Origin: Hyphomicrobium sp.
GTDB taxonomy: Bacteria; Pseudomonadota; Alphaproteobacteria; Rhizobiales; Hyphomicrobiaceae
DNA length: 64,000 bases
Reading direction: 5' to 3'
NCBI GenBank assembly: GCA_016793445.1
Contig: JAEUME010000011.1
Span: forward strand, 62,001 to 126,000
The translations under genes and the position numbers were made by a program. Shown in pieces: positions 38,559-48,361 of this stretch (position 1 is the first letter of the stretch; every line of letters begins with the position of its first letter). Below the pieces are notes generated by a model, which saw only the letters and a list, made by a program, of their open reading frames with translations, was not told the origin of the DNA and made no database searches.

Positions 38559-39854
38559 TCAGGATGGCAAAGCACCAGCAGGATATAAGCCCGGAAACCA
38601 CCGCTGCGCGAGCGTCGCCGGAAGAGCTAGACGCCAAGGTGCTTTAGATGAGGAAGACGTTATAACCCCGAATCCATTTAGTTGAGCGGTTAAGCGGCTC
38701 GCTGTGCGGTCGGAACCTTGAATTAGCGGCGCTACATCAGCCCGGGGAAGTTCTCCCCGAAACAACACTGCCTCCATGATGGCGACAGCGGGTTTAGCGA
38801 AAGACCCGAGACGAACTTCTTCTTCTGCCCAAGTTAGTATTCGCGCACGAAGCGCCTCTGGCTGCATCAGATTTCGCATGAAATCGACTTGGTCGATGCA
38901 GGTACGCAAAAAGAAGCGTGTGAAGTCGACGAGCGTTTCTTCACTTAACGCCCCTCGCCCGTCCAGATCATTCCGGCGTCCGAGATCGCAAGACGACAAG
39001 TGTTTCTTGTATTCAACCACATTTCGGGAGAGCCCACGCGCGATAGACCAGATGCCGCCGGTTGCAAGCGCATCTAGCAGCATCGCGTGAGAAACCAAGC
39101 GGGCTACTCGGCCATTGCCGTCTAGAAAGGGATGGATCCATGTTAAGCGGTGGTGAGCAGCGGCGCACGCAATTATGGTCTGCGCCCTGTTGAAAGACGA
39201 GTATCCTTTTTCGTAGCGCTGCATGAACCGTGGAATAGCGCCCGGACTTACAGGAACCAGGCGGCCAACTTCAACGAAGTCGAGTCGATACTCTCCTGGA
39301 ACGACCGGCAGTTTCTCGCCTGTGTCCGGCCGCACAACCCAGCGAAGCTCTTCGGGAAGACACTCTACAAATCTCCGGTGAATTTCTCTGATGCTAGCTT
39401 CTGTCGTACATTTGCCCCGCAGATTCCCCTCGTCGATCCAACGTTGAACTGCAATGTGTGCGCGCGCCTCTAACTGCAAATCACGCTTCTTGGGGTCAGC
39501 ATCATAGACATTGTTCAGAGCAAGTTCGATTTGGATCGGATGCGTGTCATGCCCCTCGATCAGGTTGCTATAGTAGCAATTCATGTTCCTAACGAGATCG
39601 GCGAGTGCTGCCCTCACACCTTCTGGCAAGCTGCTCTGAAATTCCGCTGCCTTGTAGGTTAGATCTAAGGCCAAATCGCTCATTTCACTTCGAAAACGAG
39701 AGTCCTCCGCAATTACCAACGGGTCCATAAGATCCACCGTCTCGCCTTTGTCGACTACCTTCGGCACGTCCTTGGCGGAGGATTTTTTGGCCACAGATTT
39801 CTTGGGCGGGGCAGACTTCGATTGCTTCTTTTTGGCGACCATTTTGGCGACCAT
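38559..39854 (-). CDS. Fic-domain protein (predicted AMP transferase, class II)
   Basis: A 431-residue Fic protein. The catalytic motif is HPFLDGNGRVAR (H241), matching HxFx(D/E)GNGRxxR. An inhibitory-helix motif SNLIEG (residues 96-101), of form (S/T)xxxE(G/N), lies N-terminal of it, defining the self-inhibited class II. The C-terminus looks like a winged helix (ADVAPLIQGSDRTASRL). The N-terminal 35 residues are Lys/Ala/Pro-rich. Fic proteins usually transfer AMP to hydroxyls. Base composition is more AT-rich than the neighbours and a very AT-rich stretch (39897-39930) precedes it. No antitoxin gene is adjacent. Confidence 0.9.
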   Translation of the reverse strand: MVAKMVAKKKQSKSAPPKKSVAKKSSAKDVPKVVDKGETVDLMDPLVIAEDSRFRSEMSDLALDLTYKAAEFQSSLPEGVRAALADLVRNMNCYYSNLIEGHDTHPIQIELALNNVYDADPKKRDLQLEARAHIAVQRWIDEGNLRGKCTTEASIREIHRRFVECLPEELRWVVRPDTGEKLPVVPGEYRLDFVEVGRLVPVSPGAIPRFMQRYEKGYSSFNRAQTIIACAAAHHRLTWIHPFLDGNGRVARLVSHAMLLDALATGGIWSIARGLSRNVVEYKKHLSSCDLGRRNDLDGRGALSEETLVDFTRFFLRTCIDQVDFMRNLMQPEALRARILTWAEEEVRLGSFAKPAVAIMEAVLFRGELPRADVAPLIQGSDRTASRLTAQLNGFGVITSSSSKAPWRLALPATLAQRWFPGLYPAGALPS

Positions 39855-39980
39855 TTTGGCGACGTTATTGGCTAGATTATTGGCTCCTTAGCCTAGGCAA
39901 AAAATTATTATAAAACAATAAGTTTTTTCTACACGTCCATCAAACATGGCGATCCGACTGGCGACATTTTTGGCGAGTTC

Positions 39981-40211
39981 CTAGGCTGGATCAAATACTT
40001 GCCAGCTATGCGCCGGTGATGACCTTTGTTTACAGCCCCTGACCATGACGACGAGCTCGCGCTCGCCGTCCCCGGCGGTGCGCACCACCGGTGCCTCGTA
40101 GCCCGGAAAAATCGCGTCAGTGGGCTCGAAGGCCGCCGCGCGTTTTCCGCCGATGCGGAACAGGCGCCGGACGGCTTCCGGCGCTCGCGTCATTGAATAC
40201 AGGTTACACAT
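39981..40211 (-). pseudogene. N-terminal remnant of a SRAP (HMCES/YedK) gene
   Basis: The first 55 or so residues read MCNLYSMTRAPEAVRRLF and run to ERELVVM, matching the start of SRAP-domain proteins, with the catalytic Cys2 that crosslinks abasic DNA. After about position 40045 the frame turns to unrelated sequence and stops at 39981, where an intact gene would continue for over 130 residues. It is a truncated copy, probably broken by rearrangement inside the island. Confidence 0.85.
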
Positions 40212-40379
40212 AACGCTCCCTTATATGGATGACGCCGCCGGCCTGAAAGGCCTGCCCCACCTTGTCCTGTTTCCCAGGATACTGCGCCGGCGGCTGGACT
40301 GCTCCAACGCTGTCCTTGGCCCATGCATCGGGCCGATGCCATCCCGGACTGACGTCCGTCAACCGAAGGAACATATGAC

Positions 40380-40589
40380 ATGCATTCGAAACTCAAAACT
40401 GGAATGAACGAAATCCGCGCACTGTCGGCCGATGAACTCGAGGCTGTATCGGGCGGCGCGGAAAAGCAGCTGTTCCGCTTCAGCGTCGCAGGCATGCACT
40501 TCAGCGGAAAATATGATGACGCAAGTGGCGAGTACACCGTCGGTGTCAATTATGACGGAAAGTTCGTGGTTCATGAAGGAAAAGTCTGA
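40380..40589 (+). CDS. double-glycine leader peptide precursor 1
   Basis: A 69-residue peptide. Residues 1-26 form a bacteriocin-type leader with the motif LSADELEAVSGG, ending in GG at 25-26, the cleavage site used by C39-peptidase ABC exporters. The core (43 residues from AEKQLFRFSV) has no cysteine and shows F-x-F-x-VAGM, SGKYDD and a Tyr/Gly pattern. AAGGA lies about ten bases before the ATG. The neighbouring gene has almost the same leader. No exporter or immunity gene is recognisable nearby. Could be a bacteriocin, a peptide signal or an unassigned secreted peptide. Confidence 0.8.
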   Translation: MHSKLKTGMNEIRALSADELEAVSGGAEKQLFRFSVAGMHFSGKYDDASGEYTVGVNYDGKFVVHEGKV

Positions 40590-40660
40590 GTGAGCATTCG
40601 ACGCTCATAAGCCAAATGCAATTCTGAACTCAGGTCTTTCAACTCAAGGATATTTCTCAC

Positions 40661-40867
40661 ATGGACTCGAAGCTCAAAACTGGAACGAACGAAATCCGCG
40701 CACTGTCGGCCGATGAACTCGAGGCGGTGTCAGGCGGCGCGCACAAGGAAGCGTTCAACTTCACCGTCGCAGGAATGAAAATTTCCGGAGGTTATGACGA
40801 CAAAACTGGCGGCTACAGCACCCTCGTCGAATATGGAGACAAGGCTATCTGGCAAGGAAAATTTTGA
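40661..40867 (+). CDS. double-glycine leader peptide precursor 2
   Basis: A 68-residue paralogue of the preceding gene. The leader differs at only two of the first 27 residues (D2 and T9) and again ends LSADELEAVSGG at 25-26. The core (42 residues from AHKEAFNFTV) keeps the VAGM and YDD positions but is otherwise much changed, ending in DKAIWQGKF. AAGGA precedes the ATG. A hairpin follows the stop. Tandem paired cores recall two-peptide class IIb bacteriocins, which is inference. Confidence 0.8.
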   Translation: MDSKLKTGTNEIRALSADELEAVSGGAHKEAFNFTVAGMKISGGYDDKTGGYSTLVEYGDKAIWQGKF

Positions 40868-40884
40868 GCGCGTTTCAATGCTAA

Positions 40885-40918
40885 AGAGGAAAGTTCTGTT
40901 TCAATGGAGCTTTCCTCT
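40885..40918 (+). terminator. hairpin after the peptide pair
   Basis: Stem AGAGGAAAG / CTTTCCTCT (9 bp) with a 16-base loop, 18 bases after the second peptide stop. T run weak. Confidence 0.55.
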
Positions 40919-41299
40919 CTGAATTTCTCACATAAATCCAGAAATAGGTGAAACGCTCCTCTTCACCTAAATCGCCACGGGCAGCGCCTCCCGCTGCACT
41001 CTGAGCAGCAGCCAGTGCGATGGCACAGATCGCCCTGCGGATCAGTTTTTCAAACTGATCAACTACCCTGCGATCCTTCCACCGCCCGTCGCACTTACTT
41101 CTTCTCGTCGTACTTCATGATGGATTTGCAGAAGGACTTGCCGTGGCCTCGCACCAGTCGCTATTGAGTACGCGGGCTGTGTCAAAGTCGAAGCGATCAT
41201 CGCCCTTAACGCACCTCAGACCACAAGGCCGATTTTTCACCGGTGTATTCGCCGCCGACACAGCCGCATGTCATCAGCGCGTTTCTCACGCCATAAACA
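40919..41299. other. island segment without a supported gene
   Basis: I see no coding region. Two hairpins stand out: TAGGTGAA / TTCACCTA at 40945-40969 and GATCAGTTT / AAACTGATC around 41040-41060. The right part may be decayed recombinase sequence. Confidence 0.5.
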
Positions 41300-41575
41300 T
41301 TGGTGGAACCGCTTCGAAACCCAAATCGCAGCGCCCTTGACGACGCGGGCCTCAAACACTTGCACTTTCATGGCCTGCGCCACGCGCAGGCAACGGATAT
41401 CGCCGAGGCTGGCGGCAGCGAGGCTGAGATCGCGGCCGTGACGGGCCACCAAAGCCCCTCGATGGTGAAGAGGTACACGAAGCGCGCGCGCCAGGAACAG
41501 CTCGCCGCGCAGGCTATTGCCCGGCTCGAAACCGGCCAAAAGCGGCGTCTCAAGAACAAGGGCCGAACGCGCTGA
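41300..41575 (+). pseudogene. truncated tyrosine recombinase (C-terminal fragment)
   Basis: About 90 residues with the catalytic HxLRH box (HFHGLRHAQATD), the later GH of AAVTGHQS and the nucleophile region MVKRYTKRA (Tyr). The N-terminal core-binding domain and first catalytic Arg are missing, and the frame opens only with a TTG. It lies 46 bases from the attR repeat and next to tRNA-Lys, where island integrases normally sit. Almost certainly inactive. Confidence 0.85.
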
Positions 41576-41621
41576 GTGTTAAATCATCTGCTGCATGTGT
41601 TAAACATCAGCCCACGGAATG

Positions 41622-41684
41622 CGCATAACGCCTTGAAAACACTGGTGAGCCCGGTTGGGATCGAACCAACGACCCTCTGATTAA
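41622..41684. repeat. attR: 3' part of the intact tRNA-Lys
   Basis: Exact copy of 38048-38110. Here the repeat continues into the tRNA 5' half, so the tRNA gene stays complete. The island side begins just left of 41622. Confidence 0.92.
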
Positions 41685-41717
41685 AAGTCAGATGCTCTAC
41701 CGCTGAGCTACGGGCCC
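41643..41717 (-). tRNA. tRNA-Lys(TTT)
   Basis: 75 bases with encoded CCA. Acceptor stem GGGCCCG / CGGGCTC (one G-U), D arm GCTC / GAGC, anticodon stem TCTGA / TCAGA with loop CTTTTAA (anticodon TTT), T arm GTTGG TTCGATC CCAAC. All stems close. The gene's 3' half is part of the island attachment repeat. Confidence 0.96.
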
Positions 41718-42070
41718 ACAAGGGGCTGCGATTACCCGCCTTTTGGTCCGCTGGCAAGCGGCATGCTCCCAACCCCATGGAGCCGATGGTCACGGCCAAA
41801 TTTGCGGGCGTTTTCAAAAGGACCTGACCAGCCGTCCCATGGCGGTGAGGCGTACGCAAGTTCCTGCCGGCCCTTTGACACTCATGTCCCCTGTCGCGGC
41901 ACAAGACTCAGGATTCGCCTCAAGGCGTTCCACCCTCTTCATGCAGCCAGGACATGGCTGCCTTGAGTGCACAAACTCAAGGCAAATGCTGTATGACAGC
42001 GCCTCGCCTCGCTGACATTGGCGCACGGCGCGACTTTCTGCGTGCGCATCCCGTGCGAGGCCATCGATCA

Positions 42071-42992
42071 ATGACTGGACAACAGCCCGCCACCGGCCGC
42101 CTGGCCCTTGTCAGCGACCGCCTGAAGGCGATTGCGCTGATGTGCACGGCGGTCACACTGTTTTCCTGCCTCGACGCCTCGGCCAAATATCTCGTGACCA
42201 AAGTGGGCCTGCCTACGGCCGAAATCGTCTGGCTGCGCTTCGTCGGACAGATGCTGCTGATGATTGTGATTCTCGGCCCCAACGCGGTGCCCGGCCTTCT
42301 CCAGACCCAGAAGCTCGGGTTGCAGATCACGCGTTCCGTTCTGATGGCCGCAACAACGACCTTCAATTTCATCGCGGTGAAGTACCTCCGCCTCGATCAG
42401 ACCGTGTCGATCGCCTTTCTCGCGCCCCTCGTCGTGGCAGCACTTGCCGGGCCGTTTCTGGGCGAATGGGTCGGGTGGCGGCGCATGGTGGCGATTTTGA
42501 TAGGATTCCTTGGCATCCTCATCGTGGTGCGCCCTGGTTTCGCGCAGGTCCATTGGGCGTTCGGCATCGCGTTTCTGGCGATGATCGCGTATGCGCTCTT
42601 CATGTTGCTGACGCGCAAGCTGTCGCCGTTCGATCCGCCGCTCGTCACGCTGTTTTACGCCTTGCTCGTGGGCACCGTCGCCGCCGCGCCGGCGGCGTTT
42701 TCCGTCTGGGTCTGGCCCGCGGATCTATGGCAATGGGCACGTCTGCTGAGCCTTGGTGCGCTCGGCGGCGCAGGCCATTATCTGCTTATCCTCGCCTATC
42801 GCCTCGCACCGGCCTCCAGCGTCACGCCGTTCCTCTACTTCCAGATCCTCTCGATGGTCACTCTTGGCTATCTGGTCTTCGGCGATGTGCCCGACCACTG
42901 GTCGATGCTGGGGTCAAGCGTGGTGATCGCGGCCGGCATCTATCTGGTGCATCGCGAGCGCGCGACGGCGCTGGAGGAGAAGAACGCTGCGC

Positions 42993-43009
<17 letters not shown>
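42071..43009 (+). CDS. DMT/EamA-family transporter
   Basis: A 312-residue drug/metabolite transporter with ten predicted membrane helices in two EamA repeats ([14 protein letters not shown] at the start of the first, [16 protein letters not shown] at the start of the second). Inner membrane exporter or permease; the substrate cannot be told. The ATG at 42071 gives [10 protein letters not shown]. Its last 17 bases overlap the tgt 3' end on the opposite strand. The 353 bases between tRNA-Lys and this gene hold no supported feature. Confidence 0.9.
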
Positions 43010-44126
<1,117 letters not shown>

Positions 44127-44136
44127 CGCGGGACGT

Positions 44137-45231
44137 TTAACACTTGGCCGCGCCGTGCGCGGGAAAAAGCAGGCTCGCATCGCCATAGGAATAGAAGCGA
44201 TAGCCGTGCGCGATGGCATGCGCATAGGCTTCCTTCATCGCCTCCACTCCGCTGAAGGCCGAGACCAGCATGAACAGCGTGGAGCGTGGCAGGTGGAAGT
44301 TGGTCATCAGCGCATCCACCGCCTTGAAGCGATAACCCGGCGTGATGAAGATCGACGTCTCGCCGCTGAAGGGCCGTATCTCCCCGGCATCGTTCGAGGC
44401 GCTCTCCAAAAGACGCAAGGACGTGGTGCCGACCGCAATGATGCGTCCCCCGCGCGCACGCACGGCATTAAGCGCGGCCGCAGTCTGAGCCGTCACCTCC
44501 CCCCACTCGGGATGCATCGTGTGGCCTTCCGTGTCCTCGGATTTGACCGGGAGAAATGTGCCCGCGCCCACGTGCAACGTCACAAAGTGCTCCTCGATGC
44601 CCTTGGCCCGGAGCGTGTCCAAAAGCGCATCGGTAAAATGCAACCCCGCCGTGGGCGCGGCAACAGCACCCGGCTCGGTCGCATACACCGTCTGATAGGT
44701 AATGCGGTCTGCATCATCGGGCGAACGGCGGTTGGCGATGTAGGGCGGAAGCGGCATCTCGCCAACCGCCAGGAACGCAGCGTCAAGATCGGGCCCCGAC
44801 AGATCAAACGCGAGATCGACTTCGCCGCCCGGGGCCTTCCCAATCACGGTCCCATCCAGCGCTCCCATGTGACACATCGTGTTGGAGTGCCCCAGCTGAA
44901 CCCGGTCTCCGGGTTCGAGCCGTTTAGCTGGGCGCGCCAGGACTCGCCAGGCATGATCATCAAGGCGCTGGATAAGGTTGAGCGAGATCTTGGCGCTGAC
45001 GCCATCGCGGATGCGCACGCCACGAAGAGCGGCAGGAATAACGCGCGTCTTGTTGAAGACGAGCGCATCGCCGGGCGACAGCAGATCCGGCAGGTCGCGC
45101 ACGCTAAAATCCCGCATGCGATCCGTTGCGCTTGGCGTCACCACCAGCAGCCGGGCGCTATCGCGCGGCGAGATAGGGCGCAGTGCAATTCTGTCATCGT
45201 CCAACTCAAAATCGAAAAGCTCGGTGCGCAT
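44137..45231 (-). CDS. queA: S-adenosylmethionine:tRNA ribosyltransferase-isomerase
   Basis: QueA transfers and isomerises the ribosyl group of SAM onto preQ1 in tRNA, the step after Tgt in queuosine synthesis. The 364-residue protein has the N-terminal [34 protein letters not shown] and [16 protein letters not shown] motifs, all diagnostic. The start ATG at 45229-45231 gives [10 protein letters not shown]; the longer frame has no support. Upstream of tgt in the same operon. Confidence 0.96.
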   Translation of the reverse strand: MRTELFDFELDDDRIALRPISPRDSARLLVVTPSATDRMRDFSVRDLPDLLSPGDALVFNKTRVIPAALRGVRIRDGVSAKISLNLIQRLDDHAWRVLARPAKRLEPGDRVQLGHSNTMCHMGALDGTVIGKAPGGEVDLAFDLSGPDLDAAFLAVGEMPLPPYIANRRSPDDADRITYQTVYATEPGAVAAPTAGLHFTDALLDTLRAKGIEEHFVTLHVGAGTFLPVKSEDTEGHTMHPEWGEVTAQTAAALNAVRARGGRIIAVGTTSLRLLESASNDAGEIRPFSGETSIFITPGYRFKAVDALMTNFHLPRSTLFMLVSAFSGVEAMKEAYAHAIAHGYRFYSYGDASLLFPAHGAAKC

Positions 45232-45342
45232 GAAAATCCCTGCAGCCGCATCAGGTGAAGCGTGTTCGCTTGCCCGCAGCAAGTGTGACCGATCCGGACG
45301 CCAATCTAAAGTTAATCGTGCGCCGCGTGCGCTGAGAATGCC

Positions 45343-45390
45343 AGAGGGTATTACGGAAACGCGGGAACCGGTTTTCCAATGAGAAGCACG
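45343..45390 (+). repeat. dispersed palindromic repeat, copy B (first half only)
   Basis: Contains GGAAACGCGGGAACCGGTTTTCC (shortened here to its core AACCGGTTTTCC) and AGAAGCAC, matching the first half of copy A at 10298. The second stem-loop of the composite is not recognisable after it. It sits between the queA promoter and the DUF423 gene. Confidence 0.75.
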
Positions 45391-45437
45391 GACAAATTCA
45401 AAGGCCGTTGCCTAATTCCACTAAGACATGAAAGGCG

Positions 45438-45845
45438 CTAGCGCGGGAACCGCAAAATCGCCGCCGCCGCACAGCCCGCCACCAAGATCCAACTGATGAT
45501 TGTCAGGCTACCGCCGGTCGGCGCCGCAAAGGGGAAGATGTGCTGGCCCGTCGTGGCATGAAGCGCCACGTCGCCCGAGAACAGACAAACGGCAGCAAGC
45601 ATCAAGGTGCCCACAGGAACAAAGCCGCGATTGGGAAGGAGCGCGGCAAGGGCGGCGATGGCAACAAGGGCGGCAGCATGGATCATCAGCATGAACGCCG
45701 CCGTTGCAAGCGACGGGCTGTCGATTTTGTGGGCCGCGACGGCAGCAAGCGCAACGCCTGCCGCTCCGGCCAGTCCCGCGCCCGCAACGAGCGCAAGACA
45801 TCCCTTCGTGAAAATTGCCCCTGGGGCCGAAGCCGCGGGCATCAA
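45438..45845 (-). CDS. DUF423 small membrane protein
   Basis: A 135-residue protein with four predicted membrane helices in the DUF423 layout (GAAGVALAAVAAHKI, LMIHAAALVAIAALA, MLAAVCLFSGDVALH, PTGGSLTIISWILVAG). Family function unknown. Its start overlaps the stop of the cyclophilin upstream by four bases, so they are translationally coupled. Confidence 0.88.
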   Translation of the reverse strand: MMPAASAPGAIFTKGCLALVAGAGLAGAAGVALAAVAAHKIDSPSLATAAFMLMIHAAALVAIAALAALLPNRGFVPVGTLMLAAVCLFSGDVALHATTGQHIFPFAAPTGGSLTIISWILVAGCAAAAILRFPR

Positions 45846-46318
45846 GCCTGATCCCCCGCCACGCGCACCGAGATCATCTTGTCGGGCGAGCGCGGAGGCT
45901 CGCCGCGGTTGATCTTGTCCACGTTCTCCATGCCCTCGATGACCTTACCCCAAACCGTATACTGGCCGTCGAGAAAAGTCGCATCGTCGAAGCAGATGAA
46001 AAACTGGCTGTTGGCCGAATTCGGGTTGGACGACCGCGCCATGGAGCAAACGCCCCGCACGTGCGGCTCCTTGTTGAACTCCGCCGGCAGATTGGGATGG
46101 CTGGAGGAACCCGTGCCGCGGCCCTGTGGGCAACCCGTCTGCGCCATGAAGCCTTCGATGACGCGATGAAACACGATGCCATCATAAAACTTCTCGCGTG
46201 CGAGCTGCTTGATGCGCTCGACGTGCTTGGGCGCGAGATCGGGCCGCAATTCAATCACCACCGCGCCCTTGGTCGTCTCGATGATGAGCGTGTTCTCGGG
46301 ATCCTTGTACGCCGCCAT
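45842..46318 (-). CDS. ppiB: cytosolic cyclophilin-type peptidyl-prolyl isomerase
   Basis: A 158-residue cyclophilin without signal peptide. It shows the catalytic pattern FHRVIEGFMAQTG, the SQFFICFDD core and YTVWGKVIEGM. It speeds proline isomerisation during folding in the cytosol. Related to and downstream of the exported cyclophilin at 46428; the two probably arose by duplication. Confidence 0.94.
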   Translation of the reverse strand: MAAYKDPENTLIIETTKGAVVIELRPDLAPKHVERIKQLAREKFYDGIVFHRVIEGFMAQTGCPQGRGTGSSSHPNLPAEFNKEPHVRGVCSMARSSNPNSANSQFFICFDDATFLDGQYTVWGKVIEGMENVDKINRGEPPRSPDKMISVRVAGDQA

Positions 46319-46388
46319 TTTAGGTTATTCCTCCAAAGTCTGTTCAATGACGAGAGCGTTCTTATGGGCGAACGCCTTTGACCGGACA

Positions 46389-46417
46389 CCACCGCGCGCA
46401 GAAAGCGCGCGCGGTGG
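46389..46417 (-). terminator. GC-rich hairpin between the two cyclophilin genes
   Basis: An 11-bp stem CCACCGCGCGC / GCGCGCGGTGG with a 7-base loop, just past the stop of the exported cyclophilin on the minus strand. No clear T run. Confidence 0.55.
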
Positions 46418-46427
46418 CGGTATGCAA

Positions 46428-46973
46428 CTACTGCACGGTGACCTTCACCATCACGTCCGGACTGTCGACCACGCCGCTGCCATCGGTGCCGCGCTTGAGC
46501 TTGTCGACGAACTCCATGCCGGAGACGACCTGTCCCCAGACGGTGTACTGGCCGCGCAGACCCGCGCATCCGCTGTCGTTGAAGCAGATGAAAAACTGGC
46601 TGTTGGCGGAGTTGGGATCCTGCGTGCGCGCCGCTCCCACAGTGCCACGCTTATAGGGCTCGTTGGAAAACTCCGCCGGCAGGTCGGGCAGATCCGAGCC
46701 GCCCGTTCCGGTGCCCGTGGGATCGCCCGTCTGCGCCATGAAGCCGTCGATGACGCGGTGCCACTTGACGCCGTTATAGAACCCCTTGGCTGCCAGCGCC
46801 TTCACGCGCTCCACATGCTTGGGCGCGAGGTCGGGACGCAACTTGATGACGACCTTGCCGGTCTTGAGGTCAATGACCAGCGTATCCCCGGCGGCAGAAG
46901 CCGGGTGGCTCGCGGCCATGACGCCGAACGATACCGCCACGAGCGCAGCGGCAAGGCTTTTTACAAAACGCAT
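46428..46973 (-). CDS. periplasmic cyclophilin-type peptidyl-prolyl isomerase
   Basis: A 181-residue cyclophilin with a signal peptide of about 27 residues (MRFVKSLAAALVAVSFGVMA, cleaved near ASAA). The domain shows WHRVIDGFMAQTG, NSQFFICFND and YTVWGQVVSGM. AGGA precedes the ATG. Predicted to help fold periplasmic or outer membrane proteins. The frame extends to 47132 but the extension is not protein-like. Confidence 0.93.
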   Translation of the reverse strand: MRFVKSLAAALVAVSFGVMAASHPASAAGDTLVIDLKTGKVVIKLRPDLAPKHVERVKALAAKGFYNGVKWHRVIDGFMAQTGDPTGTGTGGSDLPDLPAEFSNEPYKRGTVGAARTQDPNSANSQFFICFNDSGCAGLRGQYTVWGQVVSGMEFVDKLKRGTDGSGVVDSPDVMVKVTVQ

Positions 46974-47153
46974 GGGGTCCTCTTTGGTTATTTTGAAGAA
47001 GCATCGGCGCCATCGTCGGCATACGCCGCAGGCGCTCACAGTTCTGGTCGTGCCGGCCGGCCTGAAATACATCAGACAGCGGCAGGCGGGCAGTGTCGCC
47101 GTCCTTATGGCGATTTGACGGCCCACGGGCAACCCCTTCCGGCGCGCCTGCGG

Positions 47154-47642
47154 CTAGCCGCCCGGGCGGTCTTTCATGCCGCGCGATCTGCTTGAAGCCG
47201 CGCGAGGTGCCCCATCCGGTATCGCGGGGGAGGGGTGTGAAGATTGTGCCCTACCGTCCTGATGCCGGGGTAGATTTGCCAGATCGGCCAACAGCACCCG
47301 GCCCATGTCCTGCACGACTCCAGCGGGCGAGACGGCAATGCCTTCCCGCACCAGCCGGGCAAACTGGGTCTCTCGCCAGGGGCCACGCCCGATGGCACCG
47401 CCGACGGCGACCACCCGGTGCCAAGGCACCATCTGAAGCTCATCCTCGCTCAACCCGCCGATTGCGGTCCTTACCCAGGCCGGTGCAGCATCAAGTTGGG
47501 CCGCGATCGCCTCCGGCGTGGTCACCCGGCCAGCAGGAATAGCCGCAAGCAACGCCAGCAGGCGGCCGCGCAACGGCCCGCGCTGCCAATCGCCGCCACC
47601 CGGCCCACTCGCTCCGCCCTGCCTACTCGCACGCGTTCTCAT
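47154..47642 (-). CDS. alkyltransferase-like protein (ATL)
   Basis: A 162-residue MGMT-fold protein in which the active motif PCHRV is VPWHRVV, so tryptophan replaces the alkyl-accepting cysteine. This is the mark of ATL proteins, which bind O6-alkylguanine and hand it to nucleotide excision repair rather than reversing it. The DNA-binding region IPAGRVTTPEAIA and GGAIGRG are present. The C-terminal 45 residues are Arg/Pro/Ser-rich. Confidence 0.87.
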   Translation of the reverse strand: MRTRASRQGGASGPGGGDWQRGPLRGRLLALLAAIPAGRVTTPEAIAAQLDAAPAWVRTAIGGLSEDELQMVPWHRVVAVGGAIGRGPWRETQFARLVREGIAVSPAGVVQDMGRVLLADLANLPRHQDGRAQSSHPSPAIPDGAPRAASSRSRGMKDRPGG

Positions 47643-47695
47643 GCTCTTGTCCCGGCGTGTTGCATGAGGCAGCTTCGCGCCGTATCACCGATCCG

Positions 47696-48226
47696 CTAGA
47701 CTGGCTTTTTGATCATAGTTTTGGCGCGCAAGGCGTCCGCGACGGCGGGCGAAACGAACGGCGTCGCGTCTCCCCCCATGGCCGCGATGGCGCGTACCAG
47801 ATTGGCCGCGATATGGCGCACGGCCGGAGACGCCGACACGTAGATGGTCTGGATCTCCGGGGCCATTTCGCCATTCATGCCCGCCATCTGCATCTCATAA
47901 TCGAAGTCCGTCCCATCGCGCAGGCCGCGCACGATGACGCTTGCGCCGTGCGCGCGCGCCGCATCCACGGCCAAGCCGGAAAACGTGACGATCTCGATAC
48001 TGGTCCCCGTCACCGCGACGATCGGTCCGGCCTCATGCTTCAGCATCGCGACGCGCTCGGCCTCCGTGAACATCGGCGCTTTGCCAGGATTGACGCCAAT
48101 GCCGATCACAAGCCTGTCGAGCAGGGCCGCGGCGCGCCGGATCACGTCCGTGTGGCCGAGCGTCACCGGATCGAAGGAGCCCGAGTAGAAGCCCGTGCGG
48201 GTCTTGGATTTGGATTTTGCGGGCAT
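47696..48226 (-). CDS. coaD: pantetheine-phosphate adenylyltransferase
   Basis: CoaD joins ATP and 4'-phosphopantetheine to give dephospho-CoA, the fourth step of coenzyme A synthesis. The 176-residue protein has the nucleotidyltransferase motif [14 protein letters not shown] (T/HxGH), [13 protein letters not shown] and the late SPAVADALR. The ATG at 48224-48226 gives [16 protein letters not shown], leaving a Lys-rich lead of ten residues. Confidence 0.96.
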   Translation of the reverse strand: MPAKSKSKTRTGFYSGSFDPVTLGHTDVIRRAAALLDRLVIGIGVNPGKAPMFTEAERVAMLKHEAGPIVAVTGTSIEIVTFSGLAVDAARAHGASVIVRGLRDGTDFDYEMQMAGMNGEMAPEIQTIYVSASPAVRHIAANLVRAIAAMGGDATPFVSPAVADALRAKTMIKKPV

Positions 48227-48361
48227 CGGCGGCCTTGTGAAAGAATGCGCTGCCGGCCTTGGTAAACCGGACACGGGGCGCAACAATAACCTGCCTCCCC
48301 AGCATTGCCCAGCGCTGGCCGTGCGTAGCCTGAACGGCGCCAAGGCGCTGACGAAAAATGA

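Larger units (their letters stand above)
38048..41684. mobile_element. small genomic island integrated in the 3' end of tRNA-Lys
   Basis: About 3.6 kb bounded by exact 63-bp direct repeats (38048-38110 and 41622-41684) that consist of the 3' half of tRNA-Lys plus 21 bases beyond it. The contents fit an island: truncated tyrosine recombinase beside the intact tRNA, a Fic protein of visibly lower GC, a broken SRAP gene, two tandem double-glycine leader peptides and a tRNA-Thr fragment. Without an intact integrase it is probably fixed. Island borders follow directly from the repeats; the insertion history is inference. Confidence 0.88.

Noticed and set aside
41143..41340. 65-codon frame before the integrase fragment
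   Set aside because: No recombinase motifs and no ribosome site; treated as decayed sequence.
41743..42015. Open frames on both strands between tRNA-Lys and the DMT transporter
   Set aside because: No ribosome site, no family features, and mixed composition; probably not coding.
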